A stretch of DNA of 8,534 bases from an uncultured Oscillospiraceae bacterium (GTDB lineage Bacteria; Bacillota; Clostridia; Oscillospirales; Oscillospiraceae): NCBI GenBank assembly GCA_905234005.1, contig CAJOFW010000104.1:1137-9670 (forward strand), read 5' to 3'. Below are positions 1 through 6,642 of this stretch, piece after piece. Within the stretch, counting starts at the first letter, position 1. Each line of letters opens with the position of its first letter. The position numbers and the translations under genes were made by a program. A model generated the notes under the pieces. It searched no databases and was not told where the DNA came from. It saw only the letters and a program-made list of their open reading frames with translations.

Positions 1-50
1 GGGGACCCGCTGCGCAGCAGTGGGGGGGATGAGCGAAGCGAAGTTTCCGG
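1..50. repeat. Possible dispersed repeat or assembly junction at the window edge
   Basis: From about base 50 to base 1 the sequence no longer encodes RsgA. It contains a perfect 10-bp palindrome GCTGCGCAGC (9-18), a run of seven G (22-28), a GAGCGAAGCGAAG motif with an internal 5-base duplication (31-43) and GGGG at the very edge. This make-up suggests a dispersed palindromic repeat rather than RsgA coding sequence, and assemblies often break at such repeats. It could instead be a real insertion into rsgA, a chimeric contig end, or an unusual RsgA variant. No second copy lies in this window, so repeat status is inference. Confidence 0.35.
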
Positions 51-242
51 GGGCAGCAGCTCCGCCACGACGCCGGTCATGTCCGCCGTCCGCTCCACAA
101 CCGCCCGGTCGCCGACGAGGGGCGTCGTGCCGTCGGCGCGGAAGCGGCCCCTGGCCCGGCAGGTGACGACCCCGTCCGGGCAGCGGACGTAGTAGAAGCC
201 GCTCAGGGCGCGGATGATCGTGCCCTCCACGCGTTCGGTCAT
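1..242 (-). CDS. rsgA: Ribosome small-subunit GTPase RsgA, N-terminal fragment
   Basis: RsgA (YjeQ/CpgA) is a circularly permuted GTPase that checks late 30S ribosomal subunit maturation. Only the first 80 codons are present. Residues 1-63 look like the family's N-terminal OB-fold: GTIIRALSGFYYV (7-19), CRARGRF (28-34), PLVGD (41-45) and ELLP (61-64). The GTPase domain and zinc-binding tail are absent. The ATG at 242-240 overlaps the prkC stop in an ATGA arrangement with only a weak G-rich binding site upstream, which suggests translational coupling. In B. subtilis CpgA is a substrate of PrkC, which fits the neighbour. Oddity: after P64 the family usually continues with a basic stretch and an RPPVANVD-like motif, but here the frame reads PETSLRSSPPLLRSGS to the edge. 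The reading frame stays open, but the last 16 or so residues do not look like RsgA. The identity is sure; the state of the gene past base 50 is not. Confidence 0.85.
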   Translation of the reverse strand, partial: MTERVEGTIIRALSGFYYVRCPDGVVTCRARGRFRADGTTPLVGDRAVVERTADMTGVVAELLPPETSLRSSPPLLRSGS

Positions 243-2017
243 CCGATCGCCCCGCCGTCGCCGTCCGATTCACCGGCGCCGACCTCGATATAGATCTTGG
301 TGCCGGAGCTGACGGTCGTGCCCTCGGAGTAGTTCTGCCACAGGACGATGCCCTCGTTCGCGGGGTCGGACGTGACGTATTGGATCTCGCTCTCGGAGCA
401 CACGAGGCCGGCCTGGGAGATGGAGATCAGCGCCCCGGCCTTGCTCAGGCCGACGAGGTCGGGCACGGTCGTATACGTCGCGGACGGGCCTGCGCTCACG
501 ACGAGAAGCACGGTGCTGCCGCTCGCGATCGGCTCGTCGACCTCAGGCTCCATGGCCATGACGTAGTTTTTCGTGACGCTGTCGGATTCGACCAGCGTGA
601 CCTCGACGGACAGCCCCATCTCACGCAGCGTTACCTGCGCGTCGGTGTACGGCTGGTTCAGGAGGTCGGGGACGGTCATGTAGATGACGCCGGAGCTTAC
701 GACGAGGTCGACGTCGATGCCGTCCTTTGTGATCATGCGGCTTGCGCCGGCTTCCGGGCTTTGGGCGATGATCTCGCCGGCGGGGGCGTCGCCGTCCGGC
801 TGGTAGGTGATGTGGAAGTCGAACAGCGCCGTCATGTCCTCGTCGCCGGTGATCGCGCCCAGCTCCTCGCCGACGAAGCTCGGGACGTTCAGGCGCTCGG
901 CGTCGGTGAATATCTCGCCGATCCAGTAGTTCCAAACGAACACAAACAGCGCGAGGGCGAACGCGATGACGATCCCGAAGCCGAGCAGCATGCTGACGCG
1001 GCTTGCCCGGGAACGGCGGCGGTAGTACGCCTCCCGGGACAGCTCGCCGGCGGTGCTGATGCGGGGCACGTCGCGGGCGATGACGTGCAGCTCGTCGCGG
1101 CCCGGCTCCTCGACCGGCTCCGGCTCGCTCTCCTCGGCGAGGGCGCGGCGCACCTCGGAGCGGATGCTCTGCGTCTGTCCCTTGCGGAATTCGTCAAGAT
1201 CGGCGAGCATATCGTCGACGGTGGGGTAGCGGTCGTCCGGCTTCGGCTTCATGGCCCGCAGCGTGATCTCCTCCAGCTCGGGCGGTATCTCGGGGTTCAG
1301 GGCGGTCGGGTCCTCGGGGGCGACCGTGAAGTGCTTGACGGCGACCTCCGCGAGGGAGTCGCCGGTGTACGGCAGGCGGCCCGTCAGCATCTCGTACATG
1401 ACGACGCCGAGGGAGTAGATGTCGCTGCGGGCGTCGACGGCCTCGCCGCGTGCCTGCTCGGGGGAGATGTAATGGATGCTGCCCAGCCCCTCCTCGGGGT
1501 GCTCCCGGCTCTGGATGCCGTCCTCGAGCTGGGCGATGCCGAAGTCGGCGACCTTCGCGGTGCCGTCCTTCGGGAGCATGATGTTCTGGGGCTTGATGTC
1601 CATGTGGATGATGCCCCGGCTGTGGGCGTGGCTGAGCGCCCGGGCGATCTGGGTGGAGAAGTGCAGCGCCTCCTTCCACGTGAGCACGCCCTTCTTTTTG
1701 AGGTACTGGTAGAGGCTGATGCCCTCGACGTACTCCATCACGATGTACTCCGTGTCGCCGGAGGCCACCACGTCGTAGACGGCGCGGATATTCGGGTGGC
1801 TCAGCTTCCCGACGGCCTGGTATTCCGTGCGGAACCGGCGGCGGGACTCCGCGTCCATCGCCACGTCGTCGCGCAGAACCTTGATCGCCACATCCCGCTT
1901 GAGCTTTGTATCGTATGCGCGGTAGACGTACGCCATGCCGCCGATGCCGAGCACCGACATGATCTTGTAGCGACCGTCCAGCGTCTTGCCGAGTCTCCAG
2001 CTCACTTCATTCTGCAT
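239..2017 (-). CDS. prkC: PASTA-domain Ser/Thr protein kinase (PrkC/Stk1 family)
   Basis: Membrane Ser/Thr kinase of 592 aa that senses cell-wall fragments and phosphorylates cytoplasmic targets. The kinase domain is at about 17-277: glycine loop GIGGMAYVY (24-32), lysine K46, catalytic loop HMDIKPQN (138-145), DFG (158-160), GSIHYISPEQARG (179-191) and SDIYSLG (198-204). A basic, acidic-patched juxtamembrane linker follows, then one membrane segment (about 341-363), then three extracellular PASTA repeats (about 376-443, 446-510, 515-580) and a short acidic Gly tail. The ATG at 2017 overlaps the end of prpC by 11 bases and has AAGGA 11 bases upstream; in-frame ATGs at 2038 and 2068 have no binding site and lie inside prpC. 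Oddities: the HRD arginine is methionine, and no threonine lies between DFG and the SPEQ motif. The paired phosphatase is immediately upstream. Confidence 0.95.
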   Translation of the reverse strand: MQNEVSWRLGKTLDGRYKIMSVLGIGGMAYVYRAYDTKLKRDVAIKVLRDDVAMDAESRRRFRTEYQAVGKLSHPNIRAVYDVVASGDTEYIVMEYVEGISLYQYLKKKGVLTWKEALHFSTQIARALSHAHSRGIIHMDIKPQNIMLPKDGTAKVADFGIAQLEDGIQSREHPEEGLGSIHYISPEQARGEAVDARSDIYSLGVVMYEMLTGRLPYTGDSLAEVAVKHFTVAPEDPTALNPEIPPELEEITLRAMKPKPDDRYPTVDDMLADLDEFRKGQTQSIRSEVRRALAEESEPEPVEEPGRDELHVIARDVPRISTAGELSREAYYRRRSRASRVSMLLGFGIVIAFALALFVFVWNYWIGEIFTDAERLNVPSFVGEELGAITGDEDMTALFDFHITYQPDGDAPAGEIIAQSPEAGASRMITKDGIDVDLVVSSGVIYMTVPDLLNQPYTDAQVTLREMGLSVEVTLVESDSVTKNYVMAMEPEVDEPIASGSTVLLVVSAGPSATYTTVPDLVGLSKAGALISISQAGLVCSESEIQYVTSDPANEGIVLWQNYSEGTTVSSGTKIYIEVGAGESDGDGGAIG

Positions 2018-2759
2018 TGTCAGCGCTTTCCTTTCCATAGATGATGACGACCGCCGTCGCGTTGTCACGCGTTCCGCGTGCCAGCGCCGTGTCGATGAGG
2101 GCGCGGCAGGCGCTCTCCGCGTCCGGGGCGGCCAGCGTGAGCCGGTGAAGCTCCGGGTCCTCCACCGCGCCCGTCAGCCCGTCGGAGCACAGAAGGAAGA
2201 TGTCCCCCTCCCGGGCGGGCGCCTCGAAGATGTCGCTCGTGACAAACGGCTCCGTGCCTACGGCGCGGGTGATGATGTTGCGGCGGGGATGACGCCGCGC
2301 CTGCTCGTACGTCAGCTCGCCCGCGTCCACCATCTGCTGCACGAGCGAGTGATCCTTCGTGAGGCGGGTGATGCCGTCGCGTGAGATGCGGTAGGCGCGG
2401 CTGTCCCCGACGTTCACGAGCAGCGCGCGGTCGGGCCGGAACACGCCGCCGACCAGCGTTGTGCCCATGCCGGCGTATTCCTCGTTGTCGTAGGCGAACT
2501 CGTAGATTTTCCGGTTTGCCGCCGTCACGGCGAGGCGCAGGATGTCCTCATCCTCGGAGCCGTCCGACAACTCGAGGCTGATGCTCGAAAACGACGTGAA
2601 GCTCTCCGCCGCCATATCGCTCGCAAGCCGTCCGCCCGCCGCGCCGCCCATGCCGTCGCACACGACGGCCAGCACCCCGATGCCCTCGGGACTGATGCGG
2701 AACGTATCCTGGTTCTCGGCCCTGTACGGGCCCTGCTCGCTCAATCCATAGCTTTCCAT
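2007..2759 (-). CDS. prpC: PP2C-family protein Ser/Thr phosphatase (PrpC/Stp)
   Basis: Soluble metal-dependent phosphatase of 250 aa, the usual size for the family, that reverses phosphorylation by the partner kinase PrkC. All main PP2C motifs are present in order: RAENQD (13-18), VVCDGMGG (32-39), GMGTTLVGG (96-104), NVGDSRAYR (115-123), TKDHSLVQQMVDAG (133-146), ITRAVGT (162-168), LLCSDGLTGAV (189-199) and the final RDNATAVV. The aspartates of DGMGG, SDGL and RDN are the expected metal ligands, so it should be active. The ATG at 2759 is 7 bases after the rlmN stop, with GAGG five bases upstream. Its stop lies 11 bases inside prkC, so kinase and phosphatase are probably made in a fixed ratio by coupling. 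Confidence 0.97.
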   Translation of the reverse strand: MESYGLSEQGPYRAENQDTFRISPEGIGVLAVVCDGMGGAAGGRLASDMAAESFTSFSSISLELSDGSEDEDILRLAVTAANRKIYEFAYDNEEYAGMGTTLVGGVFRPDRALLVNVGDSRAYRISRDGITRLTKDHSLVQQMVDAGELTYEQARRHPRRNIITRAVGTEPFVTSDIFEAPAREGDIFLLCSDGLTGAVEDPELHRLTLAAPDAESACRALIDTALARGTRDNATAVVIIYGKESADNAE

Positions 2760-2766
2760 AGCGTCC

Positions 2767-3834
2767 TCACTCCATGTCCTTTTTCGCCAATGGCTTTTTC
2801 GCGTCGGCGCGGCGGAGCTGGCCGCAGGCCGCGTCGATGTCGCTTCCGAGGCGGCGGCGCACCGTCACGGTCACGCCGCTGTCGGACAGCGTTTTGGCAA
2901 ATTCCCGCACCCGCGTCTCGGTCGAGGGCATAAGCCCCCGCTCGGAGACGTAGTTGAGGCGGATGAGATTTACGTGCGCCCCCGTGCCCCGCAGCCGCGC
3001 CGCCAAAAGCGCGGCGTGACGCGGCGTGTCGTTCGTGTCGCGTACCATCGCGTACTCGAAGGAGATGCGCCGCCCCGTCCGCCGGAAATACCGGGCGCAG
3101 GCGTCCATGACCGCGTCCACGCCGTATTTCGCGTTGATCGGCATGAGCCGGGTGCGCGTCTCGTCGTCCGGCGCGTGCAGGGACACGGACAGCGTGAGCT
3201 GCAAATCCAGCTCCGCCAAAGCGTCGATGCCCTCCACCAGCCCGCAGGTGGACAGGGAGATGTGGCGCATGCCGATGTTCACGCCGTCCGGCGCGTTCAC
3301 GAGCCGCAGAAAGCGCACGACGCCGTCGAAGTTGTCGAGCGGCTCCCCGATGCCCATGAGCACGATGTTTGAGACGGTCTGCCCGGTGACAAGGCCGGTG
3401 CGGATCACCTCGTCGAGCATCTCGGACGGGGCCAGATCCCGCACCCGTCCGCCGAGCGTGCTCGCGCAGAACGCGCAGCCCATGCGGCAGCCGACCTGGC
3501 TCGATATGCACACGGTCGAGCCGTGCTTATAGCGCATGAGCACGGTCTCCACGGTCTCGCCGTCCGGCAGCCGCCACAGAAGCTTCTCCGTGCCGTCCCT
3601 CGCGGACGTCTGGCGGCGCTCGGGCGTAAGGCACGGCACGTCGTACCGTTCGGCGAGGGTGTCCCGGAGGGCCTTCGGCAGGTCGGTCATCCCGTCAAAG
3701 CCCGTCACGCCCCGTGACAGCCAGCGGAAGACCTGCCCCGCCCGGTAGCCCGGCAGGCCGAGGGATGTAAGCTCCGCCCGCAGCTCGTCCGGCAGGAGGG
3801 ATTTTATATCTCGTTTTTGCGTTCCATCCGGCAT
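2767..3834 (-). CDS. rlmN: Dual-specificity 23S rRNA/tRNA adenine-C2 methyltransferase RlmN
   Basis: Radical-SAM enzyme of 355 aa that puts a methyl group on C2 of A2503 in 23S rRNA and A37 of some tRNAs. The [4Fe-4S] cysteines are in CRMGCAFC (C116, C120, C123). The two cysteines of the methyl-transfer mechanism are also visible: C109 (STVCISSQ), seven residues before the cluster as in E. coli C118, and C337 (DIDAACGQL), matching E. coli C355. The GIGEPLDN motif (161-168) is the family's GEP SAM-binding motif. I chose the ATG at 3834, which gives MPDGTQKRDIKSLL, matching the usual DIKSL start of the family. A longer open frame upstream is only the shadow of rsmB. The start lies 31 bases inside rsmB, in a local A+T-rich patch, with only a weak GGACGGG upstream, which suggests coupling to rsmB translation. 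Confidence 0.96.
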   Translation of the reverse strand: MPDGTQKRDIKSLLPDELRAELTSLGLPGYRAGQVFRWLSRGVTGFDGMTDLPKALRDTLAERYDVPCLTPERRQTSARDGTEKLLWRLPDGETVETVLMRYKHGSTVCISSQVGCRMGCAFCASTLGGRVRDLAPSEMLDEVIRTGLVTGQTVSNIVLMGIGEPLDNFDGVVRFLRLVNAPDGVNIGMRHISLSTCGLVEGIDALAELDLQLTLSVSLHAPDDETRTRLMPINAKYGVDAVMDACARYFRRTGRRISFEYAMVRDTNDTPRHAALLAARLRGTGAHVNLIRLNYVSERGLMPSTETRVREFAKTLSDSGVTVTVRRRLGSDIDAACGQLRRADAKKPLAKKDME

Positions 3835-5072
3835 ATATAAAACCCGTCCGTCCCGTCGATGTCGGGCCAGAACGTCCGCTCCGACCCGGCGGTGAAATCC
3901 GTATGCTTCTTCAGAAACGCCGCCGTGATATCGCCGTTTTCGCACGGCCGCCAGGTACAGGTGGAGTAGACGAGCACGCCGCCCGGCCTCACCGCCCCGG
4001 CGGCGGCCTCGAGAAGCTCCGCCTGCAGCGCCGGCAGATACGACAGCGCCGCAAGGTCGCGGTAGCGCACGTCCGGCTTCTTGCGTATGACGCCGAGGCC
4101 GCTGCACGGCACGTCGGCGAACACGACGTCAAAATCGGCGGACGGCTCCGTCGTCCTCGCGTCGCGTTCCTCGCAGCGGACGCACGAAAGGCCCATGCGA
4201 TCCGCCCCGTCCATGACGAGGTTCAGCTTCGACCCGCTGATGTCCCGGGCGCGGACCTCGCCCGTGTCGTCCATGGCGATGGCGGCGGCGAAGCTCTTGC
4301 CGCCCGGGGCGGCGCAGACGTCGAGCACGCGCATACCGGGCCGCAGTCCGGCGCACATGACCGCCGCGTGCGCGGCCGGGTCCTGCACATAGAAATGCCC
4401 GGCGAGAAATTCCGGCGTGCGAAATACGTTCCCGTGCTCAAGGGCGATGCACCCGTCCGCGCCCGCGTCCCCGTCCCCGAAGGGCCGGCCGCCCAGCGCG
4501 GCGCACAGAGCGGCGGGGTCGGCGCGGCGGGTGTTCGTCTGGATGAAGACCGGGGCCGGGGCGTTGTTCGCGGCGAGCACGGCCTCCGCGCCCTTATACC
4601 CGCGCAGGGCGATCAGCTCGTCCACGAGGGCGCGGGGGTGGCTGTAGCGGACGGAGAGATACTTCCCCGAACCCTTTCCCGGAGGCTCGGGCAGCGCGTT
4701 CCGATCGTCCGATACCCGGCGAAGCACCGCGTTCACAAGGCCCGCCGCCCGGTCGTAGCCGAGGCTCCGGCAGAGCCGCACGGACTCGCTGACCGCCGCC
4801 CGGGCGGGCACGCGATCCATGAACGCGAGCTGGTACACGCCGAGGCGCAGGATATCCCGCACCTTCGGCTCGAGCTTCCCCCGCGCATATTGCGAGAGGA
4901 TGAAATCGCACAGGGCGAGGTTTTGCAGCGCGCCGTAGAAAAGCCGCGCCGCCAGCGCCGCGTCGCGTTCGTCCAGGCCGTTTTTCCGGACGAGGGCGTC
5001 GAGCGTCTGCGCGCTCCACGCGCCGTCGCGCCGGAAGCGCTCAAGCGCCTCGAGCGCCGTTACGCGGGGCAC
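3804..5072 (-). CDS. rsmB: 16S rRNA (cytosine-967-C5)-methyltransferase RsmB
   Basis: SAM-dependent methyltransferase of 422 aa that makes m5C967 in 16S rRNA. Residues 1 to about 125 form the NusB-like RNA-binding domain (for example LRLGVYQLAFMDRVPARAAV at 76-94). The catalytic Rossmann domain follows: VLDVCAAPGGKS (249-260) binds SAM, ADVPCSGLGVIRKKPDVRY (319-337) carries C323, and YSTCTW (369-374) carries the nucleophile C372. The start is GTG at 5072, two bases after the fmt stop, with a strong GGAGGG nine bases upstream. A longer in-frame reading to 5318 would run through fmt and its extra Arg/Gly-rich residues are a shadow of that gene. In B. subtilis the same position is held by yloM (rsmB). 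The zinc-metallopeptidase gene that sits between fmt and rsmB in some Firmicutes is absent. Confidence 0.96.
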   Translation of the reverse strand: MPRVTALEALERFRRDGAWSAQTLDALVRKNGLDERDAALAARLFYGALQNLALCDFILSQYARGKLEPKVRDILRLGVYQLAFMDRVPARAAVSESVRLCRSLGYDRAAGLVNAVLRRVSDDRNALPEPPGKGSGKYLSVRYSHPRALVDELIALRGYKGAEAVLAANNAPAPVFIQTNTRRADPAALCAALGGRPFGDGDAGADGCIALEHGNVFRTPEFLAGHFYVQDPAAHAAVMCAGLRPGMRVLDVCAAPGGKSFAAAIAMDDTGEVRARDISGSKLNLVMDGADRMGLSCVRCEERDARTTEPSADFDVVFADVPCSGLGVIRKKPDVRYRDLAALSYLPALQAELLEAAAGAVRPGGVLVYSTCTWRPCENGDITAAFLKKHTDFTAGSERTFWPDIDGTDGFYICRMERKNEI

Positions 5073-5074
5073 GG

Positions 5075-6001
5075 CTAAAAGCCCTCCATCGGGTGGCCGA
5101 GCAGATACGCCCCCGCCGCCATGCGTTTGCCCCCGGCGGCCTGCAGCTCCGTGATCAGCACGCTCCCGTCGCCGCAGGCGACCTCGATGCCCCGTTTTCC
5201 GGCGGCGATGACCGTGCCGGGGGCTTTGCGCCCGTCCGATTCTTCGTTTGCCCCGTCCGGCACGGCCTCCGCCGCGAAGAGCTTGAACGGCGTGCCGCCC
5301 AGCTCCGCCGTGGCGCACGGCCAGGGCTGCATCCCGTAGATGTGGCGCAGGATCGCGGCGCGGGGCCGCGTCCAGTCCACGGGCGATTCGTCTTTGGACA
5401 GCGGCGGGGCGTAGGTCGCCTTCGTGTCGTCCTGCGGCGTGCGCGGGGCCGTGCCGTCCTCGATCGCCCGGAGCGTCTTGATGAGAAGCTCCGCGCCCAT
5501 CGGGGCCAGACGGTCAAACAGCGCCCCGCTCGTCTCCGCGTCGCCGATCTCGGTGAAGATCACGTCGCCGGCGTCCATCTCGGTGGCGAGGTACATCGTC
5601 GTCACGCCGGTGACGGTCTCGCCGTTCAACACCGCCCGCTGGATCGGGGCGCTGCCACGGTACGCCGGGAGCAGGGAGCCGTGGACGTTCACGCAGCCGT
5701 AAGGCGGCAGGGCGAGGATGTCGTCCGGCAATATCCGCCCGTAGGCGACGACGACGATGACGTCCGGCGAAAGCGTCCGCAGGATATCCAGCGCCTCGCC
5801 GTCCCGCAGCCGTTCGGGCTGGTACACGGGAAGGCCCGCCGCTTCCGCCGTCTGCTTGACGGCGCAGGGCTGAAGCTTATGCCCCCGGTTCTTCGGCCGG
5901 TCGGGCTGGCAGAACACCCCGGCGATCGGATACCCCTCGTCGATGAGCCTTTGGAGCGAGCACGCCGCGAAATCGGGCGTGCCCATGAATACGATGTTCA
6001 T
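5075..6001 (-). CDS. fmt: Methionyl-tRNA formyltransferase
   Basis: Transfers a formyl group from 10-formyl-THF to initiator Met-tRNA before translation starts. The 308-aa length is typical. The N-terminal formyltransferase domain begins MNIVFMGTPDFA and carries the loop PDRPKNRGHKLQP (33-45), which in E. coli Fmt contacts the tRNA acceptor stem. The catalytic triad is visible as N105 and H107 in VNVHGSLLPAYRGSAPIQ (104-121) and D143 in MDAGD (142-146). The C-terminal tRNA-binding domain covers about 205-308, with YGMQPWPCA (about 233-241). The ATG at 6001 overlaps the def stop (ATGA) and has GGAG seven bases upstream (6009-6012). It pairs functionally with def, which removes the same formyl group after synthesis. 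Confidence 0.97.
   Translation of the reverse strand: MNIVFMGTPDFAACSLQRLIDEGYPIAGVFCQPDRPKNRGHKLQPCAVKQTAEAAGLPVYQPERLRDGEALDILRTLSPDVIVVVAYGRILPDDILALPPYGCVNVHGSLLPAYRGSAPIQRAVLNGETVTGVTTMYLATEMDAGDVIFTEIGDAETSGALFDRLAPMGAELLIKTLRAIEDGTAPRTPQDDTKATYAPPLSKDESPVDWTRPRAAILRHIYGMQPWPCATAELGGTPFKLFAAEAVPDGANEESDGRKAPGTVIAAGKRGIEVACGDGSVLITELQAAGGKRMAAGAYLLGHPMEGF
5082..5087 (-). promoter_or_regulatory. Strong ribosome binding site that fixes the rsmB start
   Basis: GGAGGG on the minus strand lies in the last codons of fmt, nine bases before the GTG at 5072. It is the best Shine-Dalgarno match in the cluster and is the main reason to start rsmB at GTG and not at in-frame codons further upstream. 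Confidence 0.8.
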
Positions 6002-6528
6002 GCGCCGTCTCCGTCCCCGTTCTCGTCCTCGTAGTACGCCTCCAGCTCCTCGTCCGACATGACGTGATCCATCACGTCGAGGAAGAGCTGGCCCTCGAGG
6101 TGGGCGATCTCGTGGCAGAAGGCGCGGGCGGTGAGACCGTCGCCCTCCAGCTCAAAGAATTCTCCGTTCCGGTCCTGGGCGCGGACGCGGACGTGCTCCG
6201 GCCGCTTGACCCAGCCGTACACGCCGGGGACGGACAGGCAGCCCTCCGGGCCTTCCTGTTCACCGGCGGCCTCGATCACCTCGGGATTCACAAGCTCGAT
6301 GACGTAGGGCTCCTCGCCCGCCTCCTCGTCCACGTTCGTCTCGAGCACGACGACGGCGCGGCGCAGCACGCCCACCTGCGGCGCGGCGAGGCCCACGCCG
6401 TCGGCGTCGTTCATCGTCTCGGCCATGTCGTCGAGCAGGTCATGGAGCCGCCGGTCGAACGACGTCACGGGCCGGCAGTGCTTTTCGAGGGTCTCGTCGC
6501 CCTCCTTGAGAATGTTGCGAAGCGCCAT
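5998..6528 (-). CDS. def: Peptide deformylase
   Basis: Metal-dependent hydrolase of 176 aa that removes the N-formyl group from nascent proteins at the ribosome exit. The three family motifs are present: GVGLAAPQVG (44-53), EGCLSVPG (95-102) with metal ligand C97, and HEIAHLEG (139-146) with ligands H139 and H143 and catalytic E140. The usual form of the third motif is QHEIDHLDG; here the residue before it is C138 and the aspartate is A142. The ligands and the glutamate are kept, so activity is expected. The C-terminus is a short acidic tail (YYEDENGDGDGA). The ATG at 6528 has AGGAGA upstream at a long spacing of 11 bases. The gene is followed by fmt with a 4-base overlap, the standard deformylase-formyltransferase pair. 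Confidence 0.96.
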   Translation of the reverse strand: MALRNILKEGDETLEKHCRPVTSFDRRLHDLLDDMAETMNDADGVGLAAPQVGVLRRAVVVLETNVDEEAGEEPYVIELVNPEVIEAAGEQEGPEGCLSVPGVYGWVKRPEHVRVRAQDRNGEFFELEGDGLTARAFCHEIAHLEGQLFLDVMDHVMSDEELEAYYEDENGDGDGA

Positions 6529-6539
6529 AATTGCGGTTG

Positions 6540-6545
6540 TCTCCT
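6540..6545 (-). promoter_or_regulatory. Ribosome binding site of def, overlapped by an upstream stop codon
   Basis: AGGAGA on the minus strand sits 11 bases before the def ATG, longer than the usual 6-9. Its first bases overlap a TAG (6546-6544) that closes the small open frame in the priA-def gap. A stop codon overlapping the next gene's binding site is a common operon arrangement and is the best hint that the upstream frame might be translated. Confidence 0.6.
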
Positions 6546-6642
6546 ATTGTTGTTTCTGTTGCGGATACTGTGCCTGATTCGGATGATAATTCTGCTTCCG
6601 ATTCGGCTTCTGATTCGGATTGTAATTCGGCCTCCGGTTCAA
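6544..6642 (-). CDS. Possible 32-residue Asn/Gln/Pro-rich small ORF (uncertain)
   Basis: No known family recognised. A TTG at 6642 with GGAG ten bases upstream (6653-6656) opens a frame of 32 residues that ends at the TAG overlapping the def binding site. Of the 32 residues, 20 are Asn, Gln or Pro (pattern NYNPNQKPN), with six Lys/Arg and no acidic residue, so it would be a basic, disordered peptide. Its third codon positions hold more G/C than the other open frame on the same strand, which would give an acidic Ser/Glu-rich peptide. The same frame is continuous with priA after its TAG stop, so it could also be the remnant of a C-terminal tail. It could equally be non-coding repeat sequence. 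The start codon is weak and the case rests on position and codon use only. Confidence 0.2.
   Translation of the reverse strand: MNRRPNYNPNQKPNRKQNYHPNQAQYPQQKQQ
6575..6640. repeat. Imperfect 36-bp tandem repeat in an A+T-rich patch
   Basis: Two adjacent units begin at 6575 and 6611, both with TGATTCGGAT. The first 30 bases match at 25 positions, and the second copy decays at its end. The unit length is a multiple of three, and on the minus strand the repeat keeps two frames open: one gives a 12-residue Ser/Glu-rich period (ESEAEL pattern), the other an Asn/Pro/Gln-rich one. The surrounding 110 bases (6541-6650) have 49 G/C, about 45%, far below the neighbouring genes. Confidence 0.65.

Noticed and set aside
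380..2044. A 554-codon open frame on the plus strand opposite prkC.
   Set aside because: It is antisense to a gene with a full set of kinase and PASTA motifs. Its product is Ala/Arg/Val/Asp-rich low-quality sequence with no recognisable domain, as expected from G+C-rich antisense frames.
3835..4107. N-terminal extension of rlmN into rsmB.
   Set aside because: It is a shadow frame of rsmB. The ATG at 3834 gives the usual DIKSL start of the family.
3903..5078. A 391-codon open frame on the plus strand opposite rsmB, and a 313-codon one opposite fmt (5093-6034).
   Set aside because: Both are antisense shadows of well-supported genes, Arg/Gly/Ala/Val-rich and without motifs or binding sites.
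5073..5318. N-terminal extension of rsmB into fmt.
   Set aside because: The extra residues are Arg/Gly-rich and lie within fmt coding sequence. The GTG at 5072 has a strong GGAGGG and gives the normal NusB-like N-terminus.
6575..6640. The 36-bp repeat as a CRISPR array.
   Set aside because: The units are directly adjacent with no spacers, imperfect, and only two in number; no cas gene is nearby.
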